From positions 124,001 to 188,000 of the forward strand of contig NZ_JFHC01000002.1 of assembly GCF_000698595.1 (NCBI RefSeq): a stretch of DNA of 64,000 bases. The letters are read 5' to 3'. A model generated the notes under the pieces. It ran no database searches, had not been told where the DNA came from, and saw nothing but the letters and a program-made list of their open reading frames with translations. Shown here piece by piece: positions 34,342 through 43,036 of the stretch. A program made the position numbers and the translations under genes. This stretch comes from Caballeronia glathei. GTDB taxonomy: Bacteria > Pseudomonadota > Gammaproteobacteria > Burkholderiales > Burkholderiaceae. Numbering within the stretch: the stretch's first letter is position 1; each line of letters opens with the position of its first letter.

Positions 34342-37062
34342 TCAGGCAAGCGCCTTTTCGACGATTTCCCGCACGTCGCGCGATTTCACCTTCGATGCCA
34401 CGTCCGTCAGCGCTTCGTGCATCTTTTCGCGCAGGTCCGGCGTGAAGCGCCGCCACAGTTCCAGGCCGCGGGCGAGCCGGGCGGCGACCTGCGGATTGAG
34501 CGCGTCGAGCGCGATCACCTGTTGCGCCCAGAACGCGTAGCCGGAGCCGTCGGCGGCGTGAAACTGCGCGGGATTGCCGCTGCAGAAGCTGAAAATCAGC
34601 GAGCGGGCCCGATTCGGGTTCTTCAGCGTGAACGCGGGATGCTGCATCAGCCTGCGCACGATGTCGATCACGTTGCGGTTCGGGCCGCCGCGCTGCGTCG
34701 CCTGCAGGGCGAACCACTTGTCGATCACGAGCGGTTCGTTTTCGAAGCGCCGGTAGAAGTCTTCGAGCGCCGCGTCGGCGGCCGTCGCGTCACCCTTCGC
34801 CGACGCGCCTGCCATCAGGAGCGCCGAGAGCGCCGCCGAACGGTCCGTCATGTTGTCCGCGCTGTCGTACTGCGCGCGGGCGAGGCGAACGGCGTCGGCG
34901 GGGTCGTCGAACTGGCTCAGGTACGCAAGGGCGAGATTCTTCAGGCCGCGCTTGCCGGCGTCTTCGGGTGTCGGCCGGTAGCCGCCCGGCGTCCGGTTCG
35001 CTTCATAGGCGGCGAGCCACTTCTGCCGCAGTCCCGCGGCGAGCCGGCCGCTCACGAACACGCGCGCGGCGTGGACCGCGGCCGGATCGGACACCGACAT
35101 CTGCTCGGCCAGATAGCTTTCCGAAGGGAGCATCAGCGCCAGTTCGCGGAACGCGGGCGAAAGCGTTTCGTCGTCGAGCACCCGGGCGAAGGCTGCGACG
35201 ACCTCGTCGTCGAGCGAGAGCGCTTCGCCTTTCGCGGCCCGGCCGGCCAGCGCGAGCAATTCGCGCGTAGCGAGCCGCTGGCCGGCTTCCCAGCGGTTGA
35301 ACGGGTCGCTGTCGTTGGCGAGCAAGAACGCCAGTTGCGGGTTCGTGTAGTCGTATTCGACGATCACCGGCGCCGAGAAATTGCGCAGAAGCGAGGGCAG
35401 CGGCTCCTCGGCCACGTCGACGAAGGTGAATGACTGTTCGCGCCCGGTCAGCTCGAGCACGCGCGTCGTGCCCTGCGGCTCTTTCTCGCCGTCGAGCCGC
35501 AGCGGCAGGTCGGCACCTTTCGCGCCGATCAGCCCGACCGACACCGGGATCAGGAGCGGCCCCTGTTGCGTGGCGCGCGCCGCCTCCGACGCCTCGCCGT
35601 AACCCTGCGTGAGCGTCATCGTGTAGCGCTTCGCGGCGGCATCGTAGGACGTGCGCACGCCCACGCGCGGCGTGCCCGCCTGGCTGTACCAGCGCTCGAA
35701 CTGCGCGAGATCGCGGCCGTTGGCGTCCGCCATGGCGTGGCGGAAGTCGTCGCAGGTGACCGCCTGGCCGTCGTGGCGCTGGAAATAGAGATCCATGCCG
35801 CGCCGGAAGCCGTCGCGGCCGAACAGGGTCTGGTACATCCGCACGACTTCCGAGCCCTTCTCGTAGACGGTCATCGTGTAGAAATTGTTGATCTCGACAT
35901 AGCTTTCCGGGCGCACCGGGTGCGCCATCGGGCCGGCGTCCTCGGCGAACTGCATCTGGCGCAGCACGCGCACGTCCTCGATGCGCTTCGTCGCCCGGGC
36001 GGCGTCGCTTGCCGCGCCCGGGGTGTCGCCGGCGGCCATGTCGGCGGAGAACTCCTGGTCGCGAAAGACGGTCAGGCCCTCCTTCAGGCTCAGCTGGAAC
36101 CAGTCGCGGCAGGTCACGCGGTTGCCGGTCCAGTTGTGGAAATACTCGTGGCCGACCACGGCCTCGATGTTGGAGAAGTCGGTGTCGGTGGCGGTTTCGG
36201 GGTTCGCCAGCACGTACTTCGTATTGAAGATGTTGAGGCCCTTGTTCTCCATCGCGCCCATGTTGAAGTCGCTGACCGCGACGATCATGAAGCGGTCCAG
36301 ATCGAGTTCCAGGCCGAAGCGCCTTTCGTCCCAGCGGATCGAATGGATGAGCGAGTCCATCGCGTGACGGGTCTTGTCGAGATCCTGCGGCTCGACCCAG
36401 ACCTGCAACAGCTTTTCCTTGCCCGAGCCGGCCGTGATGCGCTCTTCGAGCACAACGAGCTTGCCCGCGACGAGCGCGAACAGATAGCTCGGCTTCTTGA
36501 AAGGGTCCTCCCATTTCGCGAAGTGCCGGCCGTCGGGCAGGTCGCCTTGCTCGACGAGGTTGCCGTTGGACAGCAGCACCGGATACGCCGACTTGTCCGC
36601 CCGCAGCGTGACCGTATAGGTTGCCATGACGTCGGGGCGGTCGAGGAAATAGGTGATGCGGCGAAAGCCCTCGGCCTCGCACTGCGTGAAGAAGTTGCCG
36701 CTCGACACATAGAGGCCCGACAGCGTGGTGTTGGCCGCCGGGTTGCAGAGGCTTTCTATCGTCAGTTCGAAGCTGTCGGGAATATTGTCGATCGTCAACT
36801 CGTTTTCGTTGACACGGACGTCGGCATGCACACGGCCGTCGATCGACGCGCGCACGAATTCCAGCTGCTCGCCCATGAGCGCGAGGGCGGGCGCGGCGGC
36901 GGCATCGGGGTTGCGGCGCACGCGCATCGTGTTCCTGACGGCGGTGCGCTCGGGCGCGAGGTCGAATTCGAGCGCGACGGAATCGATCAGGAAAGCGGGC
37001 GGCGCGTAGTCGGCCCGGCGGATCACGGCAGGTGCGGTCGTGGATGCTGTGGAATTGGACAT
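34342..37062 (-). CDS. pepN: Aminopeptidase N (M1 family)
   Basis: This 906-residue cytosolic zinc aminopeptidase has the exopeptidase motif GAMEN at residues 269-273. The zinc site is HEYFH at 305-309 with the third ligand Glu at 328. Length and the four-domain M1 layout match E. coli PepN. ATG 37062 (MSNSTASTTAPA) is taken as start because the upstream extension to 37236 contains no conserved sequence and overlaps the likely promoter region shared with the divergent lipoprotein gene. Confidence 0.97.
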   Translation of the reverse strand: MSNSTASTTAPAVIRRADYAPPAFLIDSVALEFDLAPERTAVRNTMRVRRNPDAAAAPALALMGEQLEFVRASIDGRVHADVRVNENELTIDNIPDSFELTIESLCNPAANTTLSGLYVSSGNFFTQCEAEGFRRITYFLDRPDVMATYTVTLRADKSAYPVLLSNGNLVEQGDLPDGRHFAKWEDPFKKPSYLFALVAGKLVVLEERITAGSGKEKLLQVWVEPQDLDKTRHAMDSLIHSIRWDERRFGLELDLDRFMIVAVSDFNMGAMENKGLNIFNTKYVLANPETATDTDFSNIEAVVGHEYFHNWTGNRVTCRDWFQLSLKEGLTVFRDQEFSADMAAGDTPGAASDAARATKRIEDVRVLRQMQFAEDAGPMAHPVRPESYVEINNFYTMTVYEKGSEVVRMYQTLFGRDGFRRGMDLYFQRHDGQAVTCDDFRHAMADANGRDLAQFERWYSQAGTPRVGVRTSYDAAAKRYTMTLTQGYGEASEAARATQQGPLLIPVSVGLIGAKGADLPLRLDGEKEPQGTTRVLELTGREQSFTFVDVAEEPLPSLLRNFSAPVIVEYDYTNPQLAFLLANDSDPFNRWEAGQRLATRELLALAGRAAKGEALSLDDEVVAAFARVLDDETLSPAFRELALMLPSESYLAEQMSVSDPAAVHAARVFVSGRLAAGLRQKWLAAYEANRTPGGYRPTPEDAGKRGLKNLALAYLSQFDDPADAVRLARAQYDSADNMTDRSAALSALLMAGASAKGDATAADAALEDFYRRFENEPLVIDKWFALQATQRGGPNRNVIDIVRRLMQHPAFTLKNPNRARSLIFSFCSGNPAQFHAADGSGYAFWAQQVIALDALNPQVAARLARGLELWRRFTPDLREKMHEALTDVASKVKSRDVREIVEKALA

Positions 37063-37278
37063 GGCGAATTCGATAGGGTTGGAAAGCGGCGCTTCATCGC
37101 GGCCTGTGCCGGACCATTGTACAAAGGCTCGGGCAATCGTGTGTCCGGCGCGCCCCTGGCCGGATGGCTGACGCAGAATGCTCCAGCCGGCTGCAACATG
37201 TGCCGCGCGCGCCGAGTGTGCGAGACTTGCCGACACTTTCTATAACTAAGAAATGCAGGCAACAAAATGAGGATGACC

Positions 37279-38010
37279 ATGAAGTTCGATCGATGGACCG
37301 GCGCGGCGCGTGCCGCGCTCGCCGTGAGTTTGATGTGGCTCGCCGGCTGCACGACCTACGTGCAGACGCAGGTGACGGCGTTCTCCGACTGGTCCGGCAC
37401 CGACGCCGCCCGCACCTATGCCTTCGCCCGCGCGCCCGAGCAGCAGAACAGCATCGAGCAGACGACGTATGAAGTGCTGGTCGCAAACGAGCTCTCGAAG
37501 TACGCGTTCCGGCAGGTTCCCGAGGCGAGCGCGCACTATCGTGTGGAACTGGCGTACTCCATCCGCGGCGACGTGATGACGGTGCGCCAGCCGCTTTATT
37601 ACGATCCGTGGCCGATGTACGGCCCCTACGGCCGTCCGTACTGGGGACCGTGGGGCGCATGGGGTCCGTATGGGCCGTGGGGGCCGGCGAGTTACGGGTA
37701 CGTCGACCAGAGCTATCCGATCTTCATTCACGCCTTGCAGATCCGCATGACCGACCAGAGCACGGGGCGCGAGGTCTACAAGGTGACGGCGATGAACTCG
37801 GGCGGAGAGTCGTCGCTGATTCGCGCGATGCCTTATCTCGTGCAGAGCGCGCTCGCCGATTTCCCGCTCGGCAACGGCACGGTGCGCACGGTGAAGATAC
37901 CGCTCGACAATGCGGGCGGCGGCGGCAACGAGGCACCCGCGACGGTCGGCGCGAACGAGCAGATGGTTCCGCCGTCGGGCGGCGCGACTGCCTCCAAGCC
38001 CGTGCAGTGA
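37279..38010 (+). CDS. DUF4136 lipoprotein
   Basis: The 243-residue protein has a lipobox LAGC (Cys at about 24) after a basic signal sequence MKFDRWTGAARAALAV. The DUF4136 domain covers about residues 30-200. A Gly/Pro/Tyr/Trp-rich segment with repeated WGP/YGP units (PYWGPWGAWGPYGPWGPAS) sits at about 112-130. ATG 37279 has GAGGA six bases upstream; ATG 37267 is the other option. Function is unknown; it is anchored in a membrane facing the periplasm. Confidence 0.82.
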   Translation: MKFDRWTGAARAALAVSLMWLAGCTTYVQTQVTAFSDWSGTDAARTYAFARAPEQQNSIEQTTYEVLVANELSKYAFRQVPEASAHYRVELAYSIRGDVMTVRQPLYYDPWPMYGPYGRPYWGPWGAWGPYGPWGPASYGYVDQSYPIFIHALQIRMTDQSTGREVYKVTAMNSGGESSLIRAMPYLVQSALADFPLGNGTVRTVKIPLDNAGGGGNEAPATVGANEQMVPPSGGATASKPVQ

Positions 38011-38071
38011 TCGCCAGATTGGAAGCACGAAAGGTCGCGCGGCTGATCTGACCTGGCCCTGAAAATGACTG

Positions 38072-38103
38072 GCCCGTGGGCGCAAGCCGCACGGGCTTTT
38101 TTT
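38072..38103 (+). terminator. Rho-independent terminator
   Basis: GCCCGTG pairs with CACGGGC and is extended by an internal GGC/GCC match, with a loop around CGCAAG and then seven T residues. It follows the DUF4136 gene by about 60 bases. Confidence 0.85.
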
Positions 38104-38602
38104 ACGCAGCGCAGCGTTCCGGCCCGGAAAATATTACTTCCGCACAAGGCAGCGGGCTTGCCTCCGGCGATGGCTCATCGCCTGGAATCCCCCCGGAAAT
38201 GCCCGCCGGTTAAGCCGCCCCGCGAGATTCCTCATAAGGTAATGTTTTCGAAAGAAAATCCTTTTCGTTTCAAAATCCGCGCTTTTCTTAGCAAGTGTAA
38301 AAACGAAAGGTTTTGCAGCAAAAACCTTTAATAATCCGTGGCGTACGCGCGATTAGATTGCGTGCGAGATGATCTGAAGCGCGAACTTAAGTATGATCTG
38401 TGCCGGGCGGCGAAACCGCCTGTCCGCAGTCATCCCGGGCGAAGCGCCCGCGTTAAGCGGACGCTAAACAATTCGCCGCTGATGCCGTTAAAGAGTCTCC
38501 AGACCACCAGACAGACCGGCCCGACCCGGCGCCCGACGCCAAAGGCGCCCGAAACCATAATAGAACCGGCCGGCCGTTCGCCATCCATCGATACATACCG
38601 CC
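38104..38602 (+). promoter_or_regulatory. Long AT-rich leader region of the aryl polyene operon
   Basis: No gene is seen over 500 bases. From 38226 to 38340 the sequence is strikingly AT-rich for this genome. It holds the hairpin AAAGGTTTT/AAAACCTTT at 38306-38329 with loop GCAGCA. A CATAATAG tract at about 38557 may be a -10 box. The region likely contains the operon promoter and binding sites for silencing or activating proteins such as H-NS-like factors; that is inference. Confidence 0.45.
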
Positions 38603-39301
38603 ATGCCCGAACTCCAATGGACAGTTCCGATTGCTCGCTGGTCCGCGTCGACCGGCGGCGCGGTCACGCCGGCGGATCTCGGGTTCATCGAGCCGATGCT
38701 GCGCCGGCGGCTGAGTTCACTCTCCAAAACGGCGCTGAAGGTGGCGCACGACTGCGCCGCGCCGTATCCGCACGCACGCGTGGTATTCGCGTCACGCCAC
38801 GGCGAGCTGCGCCGCACGACCGACATCCTCGACGCGATGAGCGCGCGCGAACCGGTGTCGCCGACCGCGTTCAGCCTCTCCGTGCTCAATGCGATGACGG
38901 GCGTGTTCGGCATCGCCCGCGGCGACCGCTCGGCGGCGACGGCGGTGTCCTCGGGCGAGGAAACGCTCGGCTACGCACTCCTCGAAGGCTACACGCAGTA
39001 TGTGGACGATCCGGCGTCGCCGGTGCTCGTCGTCTATGCGGACGAGCCGGTCGGCGCGACCTACGGCGAGATCGAGCGCGACGTGCCGGGCGGCGCGCTC
39101 GCGCTGCTCATCGACGACACGTCGCCCGCGCGGCTCGAATGTGTGGTGAGCGGCGCGCCGCAGCCAAAGGACGAAGCGCTCTTTGCAAGCCAGAGCGAAG
39201 CGCTTCAGCACGCGCTCGAAACGAAGCAGTCCGCCGGCTGGCAGTCGGCGGGCGCCGACGCGAGCCGCTGGCAATGGCGGTGGCACGATGGGGCGGCCTG
39301 A
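38603..39301 (+). CDS. Ketosynthase-like chain length factor of aryl polyene biosynthesis
   Basis: The 232-residue protein matches the short ketosynthase-like family (Ketoacyl-synt_2) that pairs with a full KS as chain length factor. The place of the catalytic Cys reads TAVSSGEETL, with Val115-Ser116 and no Cys, so it cannot condense by itself. The usual partner is the downstream KS at 52228-53454; the pair is ApeC-ApeO in described clusters (established for Xenorhabdus). It is the first gene of the operon. It overlaps the acyltransferase gene by 14 bases. Confidence 0.85.
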   Translation: MPELQWTVPIARWSASTGGAVTPADLGFIEPMLRRRLSSLSKTALKVAHDCAAPYPHARVVFASRHGELRRTTDILDAMSAREPVSPTAFSLSVLNAMTGVFGIARGDRSAATAVSSGEETLGYALLEGYTQYVDDPASPVLVVYADEPVGATYGEIERDVPGGALALLIDDTSPARLECVVSGAPQPKDEALFASQSEALQHALETKQSAGWQSAGADASRWQWRWHDGAA

Positions 39302-40148
39302 AGTGAGGGCATCGTTCTTCGCGCGGCTCGGCCACGGCTGGCGCTTCGTCGCGACCGGCCTGAGCTTCCTGCTGTTCGGCATCTGCGGGACGGCCTTCTC
39401 GCTCGTGCTGTTTCCGCTCGCGCTGATCTGGCCGCATCGCGCGTCGCGGCAGCGCGCCGTCACGACCGTGATTCATCTCTTTTTCCGCGCGTTCGTCGGC
39501 ATGCTGCAGGCGATCGGCGTGATGAAGCTCGAAGTGCGCGGCGACCTGCGGCGCGCGGCGTCGCAAGGCGCGATCGTGGTCGCGAATCACCCGACCTACC
39601 TCGACGTGATGGTGCTGCTCTCGCTCCTGCCCTCGGCGTGCTGCGTCGTGAAGCACGCGCACTGGCGCAATCCGTGCTTCTACGGCATCGTGCGCGCGGC
39701 GAACTACGTGAGCAACGCCGATCCGGTCGTCCTCGTCGAAGAGGGCGCGCGGCAGTTGCGGGCGGGCTATTCGATGATCGTGTTCCCGGAAGGCACGCGC
39801 AGCCCCGCGGGCGACGCGCTGCATCCGTTCTCGCGCGGCTTCGCGCACATCGCGCTGTCGGAGCGCGCGAGCGAGCGCGGCGGCCACGACGACCAGCCCG
39901 CCGACACGCCGATCGTTCCCGTGCTGATCGACTGCGACCCGCCCGTGTTCACCAAGGCGCTGCGCTGGTACCACGTTCCGCCCCGGCCGTTCAGGCTGCG
40001 CGTGGCGGTGCTCGGTGCCGTCTGCGCGCGCCAGTGGACGACGCCCGCCGAGCCGCCCGCGCTTGCCGCGCGCTCGCTCGCGAAGGGCCTGCAAACCCAC
40101 ATCACCCAACACCTGTTCGAGTATGGATTCTTTAAAACTGGAAATTAA
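39288..40148 (+). CDS. 1-acyl-glycerol-3-phosphate acyltransferase-like protein (LPLAT)
   Basis: The 286-residue membrane protein has an N-terminal helix pair and a PlsC-type acyltransferase domain. The HX4D motif is in VVANHPTYLDVMVLL, and the second motif is VFPEGTRSPAG. In aryl polyene clusters such enzymes attach the polyene or fatty chains to a lipid or glycolipid anchor. ATG 39288 lies inside the end of the chain length factor gene; GTG 39303 is an alternative start. The 3' end overlaps the first ACP gene by 26 bases. Confidence 0.85.
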   Translation: MGRPEVRASFFARLGHGWRFVATGLSFLLFGICGTAFSLVLFPLALIWPHRASRQRAVTTVIHLFFRAFVGMLQAIGVMKLEVRGDLRRAASQGAIVVANHPTYLDVMVLLSLLPSACCVVKHAHWRNPCFYGIVRAANYVSNADPVVLVEEGARQLRAGYSMIVFPEGTRSPAGDALHPFSRGFAHIALSERASERGGHDDQPADTPIVPVLIDCDPPVFTKALRWYHVPPRPFRLRVAVLGAVCARQWTTPAEPPALAARSLAKGLQTHITQHLFEYGFFKTGN

Positions 40149-40419
40149 GACGCTGTTGATCGAGGCGCTCGACCTCGAAGACATGACGCCCGCCGATATC
40201 GACGACGACGCGCCGCTCTTCGACACCGACGGCATCGGCCTCGATTCGATCGACGCGCTCGAGATCGGTATCGTGCTGCGCAAGCACTATCAATTGACGA
40301 TCGCCGCGAACGATGCCCGCACGCGCGAGCATTTCCGCTCGATCAGCACATTGGCGGCGCTGGTGGCAAGCCAGCGTGAAGCCGCAGCGTGCACCGACGC
40401 TGCAAAACAGGGGGAGTGA
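40123..40419 (+). CDS. Acyl carrier protein (ACP 1)
   Basis: The 98-residue protein carries the phosphopantetheine site GLDSIDALE with Ser42. The start MDSLKLEIKTLLIEALDLED is typical and overlaps the acyltransferase gene. The charged C-terminal tail after residue 82 is an extra. It is one of two ACPs expected in an aryl polyene system. Confidence 0.92.
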   Translation: MDSLKLEIKTLLIEALDLEDMTPADIDDDAPLFDTDGIGLDSIDALEIGIVLRKHYQLTIAANDARTREHFRSISTLAALVASQREAAACTDAAKQGE

Positions 40420-40421
40420 CC

Positions 40422-40667
40422 ATGAACGAAGACGAAATCCTCGCGCGCATCCGCGACATATTCCAGGACAATTTCGGCATCGAGCCGTCGAAGGTGACAC
40501 CCGAGGCGCATCTCTACGAGGACCTCGATCTCGACAGCATCGATGCAGTCGATCTCGCGATCAAGCTGCAGGAAATGACCGGCCGGCGCATCAAGCCGGA
40601 AGAGTTCAAGACCGTGCGCACCGTCGGCGACGTGATCGGCGCCGTCGAATCGCTGCTGGCCGCGTAA
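40422..40667 (+). CDS. Acyl carrier protein (ACP 2)
   Basis: The 81-residue ACP has the carrier site DLDSIDAVD with Ser39 and an acidic recognition helix. GGGGAG lies upstream of ATG 40422. It starts two bases after ACP 1. The two ACPs have distinct sequences, consistent with separate roles in starter loading and elongation. Confidence 0.94.
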   Translation: MNEDEILARIRDIFQDNFGIEPSKVTPEAHLYEDLDLDSIDAVDLAIKLQEMTGRRIKPEEFKTVRTVGDVIGAVESLLAA

Positions 40668-41345
40668 TTGCCGTCCGATACCGATCTCAGCCGGCGCATC
40701 GACACCGTGCGGCGCGCAAACGCGCAGGCGATCGCGTCGCAGCGGCGCGCGCCTTCGGTGCCCGGCGTGCTGCTGCAGGGCGCGCTCAAGCTCGCTTATC
40801 CCGTCGTGATCCTGTGCGCATGGCGCCTCGGCGAGCCGCGCTATATCGGCGTCGCGCTCTTCGCGCTGCTGTGGCTTCAGCGCTGGCTCGGCGCGGGCGA
40901 TATCGCGAGCGCGCTGCGGCGGCTCTCCACGCTCGACTGGTGCATCGCGGGCGGGCTGAGCGCCGCGTCGGCGGCGATCGCGCTCACCAACAGCGAGACG
41001 CTCCTGCGCTGCTATCCGGCGCTCGTCAATGCGGGGCTGCTCGCCGCGTTCGGCGCGACGCTCGCGCACCCGCCTTCGATGATCGAAAAGTTCGCACGCG
41101 CGCACGAGCCCGACCTTCCGCCGCGCGCGATCGCCTATACGCGGCGCGTGACGCAGGTCTGGTGCGCGTTCTTCGTGCTGAACGGCGCGTTCTCCGCCTA
41201 CACGGCCCACGCGTTTTCGCGCGATGCGTGGGCGCTCTACAACGGCGTGATCGCCTATGCGCTGATCGGCGTGCTCTTCGCCGGCGAGATCGCGTGGCGC
41301 CACGCGTTCGTCAAGCCGCGCCGCGGCGGGGTCGGTCACGCATGA
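40668..41345 (+). CDS. Integral membrane protein of the COG4648 family
   Basis: The 225-residue protein has a basic N-terminus and about five hydrophobic helices. It is a standard member of aryl polyene clusters with no proven role. The only in-frame start near the preceding stop is TTG 40668, right after TAA 40665-40667; no ATG with RBS is present early in the frame. Its stop overlaps the next ATG in ATGA. TTG start and stop overlap imply tight translational coupling. Confidence 0.78.
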   Translation: MPSDTDLSRRIDTVRRANAQAIASQRRAPSVPGVLLQGALKLAYPVVILCAWRLGEPRYIGVALFALLWLQRWLGAGDIASALRRLSTLDWCIAGGLSAASAAIALTNSETLLRCYPALVNAGLLAAFGATLAHPPSMIEKFARAHEPDLPPRAIAYTRRVTQVWCAFFVLNGAFSAYTAHAFSRDAWALYNGVIAYALIGVLFAGEIAWRHAFVKPRRGGVGHA

Positions 41346-43036
41346 TCGCGCTGCACGAACTCTTCGGCGTTGCGTCCGTGCGGCCGGTATGCCGCGACGG
41401 CGCCCAGGCGATCCGCTTCGATGCGTTTCGGGCGCGCGTGACGGCGCTCGCGTCGCGCTTCGCGGCGATGCGCGAGCGGCGCTACGCGCTCTGCATCGAC
41501 GACCCGTACGATTTCGCCTGCGCGCTTTTCGCGCTGTTCGCGGCAGGCAAGGAGCCGGTGATCCCGGCCAACGCGACGGCGGGCCATCTCGCGGATCTGT
41601 CGGAGGCGTTCGACGTCGTGCTGCGCGACGCCGACCTCGGCACGGATCGCGAGCAGCGCCCCGCGCCTGCGCTCACGATCGACGCCCATGCGCCGCTCAC
41701 GCTCTACACGTCCGGCACGAGCGGTGCGCCGAAGCCGATCCGCAAGACGCTCGCGCAGCTCGACGCCGAGGTGCGCACGCTCGAAGCCGAATGGGGCGAG
41801 CGCCTCGGCGGCGCGACGATACTCGCGAGCGTGCCGCATCACCATATCTACGGCCTCTTGTTTCGCGTGTTCTGGCCGCTCGCGGCGGGCCGGCCGTTCG
41901 ATCGCGCGACGTGCGCGGAGCCCGCGCAACTGCGCGCGCGCATCGATGCGTGCGGCGCCTGTGCGGTCGTGTCGAGCCCCGCGCATCTCGCGCGCTGGCC
42001 GCTCATCGACGGTTTCGCGCATCTCGCGCCGCTGTGCTTCTTTTCGTCGGGCGGGCCGCTTGCACGCGACGTCGCGCTCCGTTATGCCGACGCGTTCGGC
42101 GCCGCGCCGGTCGAAGTGTTCGGCAGCACGGAAACCGGCGGGATCGCGTGGCGGCGTCAGAGCGAGACCGATGCGTGGACGCCCTTGCACGGCGTGCAGA
42201 CGCGCCTTCACGACACCGGTGCGCTCGCCGTGCGCTCGCCGCATCTCGGCCACGACCGCTGGCATCTCACCGACGACGCCGCACGCTTCGACGGCGAAGG
42301 GCGCTTCCGGCTTCTTGGGCGGCTCGACCGCGTGCTGAAGCTCGACGGCAAGCGTGTCTCGCTCACCGAGCTCGAAGCGCGGCTCGCGCAGCATCCGTAC
42401 GTGCGGCTCGCGGCGGTGGTCGGTCTCGAAGGCAAGGAGAGAGGCAAGGGCGAGGGCGGGGGCGCGCGTGAGCGGCTCGGCGCGGTGATCGTGCTGTCGG
42501 ACGAGGGCGCGGCCGCGTGGAGCGAGACCGGGCGCAACGGCATCGCGCGGACCTTGCGGCGCCATCTTGCCGATTACATCGATGTCGCGCTCCTGCCGCG
42601 CCACTGGCGTTTTCGCGCGGCGCTGCCCTTCGACGCGCGCGGCAAGCTGCCGGCCTCGGCGCTCGCCGCCGAGTTCGCCGCACGCGAGCACGGTCCTGAA
42701 GTCCTCGCGGAAGTGCGCACCGGCGAGACGATCGCGTTCGACCTGCGCGTGCCCGCAACCCTGTCGCACTTCGCGGGTCATTTCCCCGGCTTGCCGATCC
42801 TGCCTGGCGTCGTGCAGATCGACTGGGCGATTCGTCTCGCCGAGCGCCACGCGCCGCGCGTTCGCCATGTCACGGGCATCGAGCGCCTGAAGTTTCTCGC
42901 GCCGGTCTCGCCAGGTGCGTCGCTGCGGCTCACGCTCGATCACAGCGCGGCGAATGCGCGCGTGCGGTTCCAGTACCGGATGGACGCGCGCGAGTGCGCG
43001 TCCGGCGTGATCGTCTATCGGGGCGATGAAGCATGA
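41342..43036 (+). CDS. AMP-dependent acyl-CoA/acyl-ACP synthetase fused to a C-terminal hotdog dehydratase
   Basis: The 564-residue protein has an adenylating domain from residue 1 to about 445 with TLYTSGTSGAPKPIRKT (P-loop) and VFGSTETGGI. It probably activates a hydroxybenzoic or coumaric starter. Residues about 460-564 form a FabZ/ApeI-like dehydratase domain, recognised by LSHFAGHFPGLPILPGVVQI. The two functions are separate genes in some other aryl polyene clusters (ApeH and ApeI) but are fused here. Between them is a charged linker with KERGKGEGGGARE inside the AMP-ligase C-terminal lobe. ATG 41342 overlaps the upstream stop. Confidence 0.85.
   Translation: MIALHELFGVASVRPVCRDGAQAIRFDAFRARVTALASRFAAMRERRYALCIDDPYDFACALFALFAAGKEPVIPANATAGHLADLSEAFDVVLRDADLGTDREQRPAPALTIDAHAPLTLYTSGTSGAPKPIRKTLAQLDAEVRTLEAEWGERLGGATILASVPHHHIYGLLFRVFWPLAAGRPFDRATCAEPAQLRARIDACGACAVVSSPAHLARWPLIDGFAHLAPLCFFSSGGPLARDVALRYADAFGAAPVEVFGSTETGGIAWRRQSETDAWTPLHGVQTRLHDTGALAVRSPHLGHDRWHLTDDAARFDGEGRFRLLGRLDRVLKLDGKRVSLTELEARLAQHPYVRLAAVVGLEGKERGKGEGGGARERLGAVIVLSDEGAAAWSETGRNGIARTLRRHLADYIDVALLPRHWRFRAALPFDARGKLPASALAAEFAAREHGPEVLAEVRTGETIAFDLRVPATLSHFAGHFPGLPILPGVVQIDWAIRLAERHAPRVRHVTGIERLKFLAPVSPGASLRLTLDHSAANARVRFQYRMDARECASGVIVYRGDEA

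Noticed and set aside
35566..37245. Plus-strand frame of 559 codons antisense to pepN
   Set aside because: Arg/Ala/Val/Glu-rich sequence with no motif; pepN on the other strand has complete catalytic motifs.
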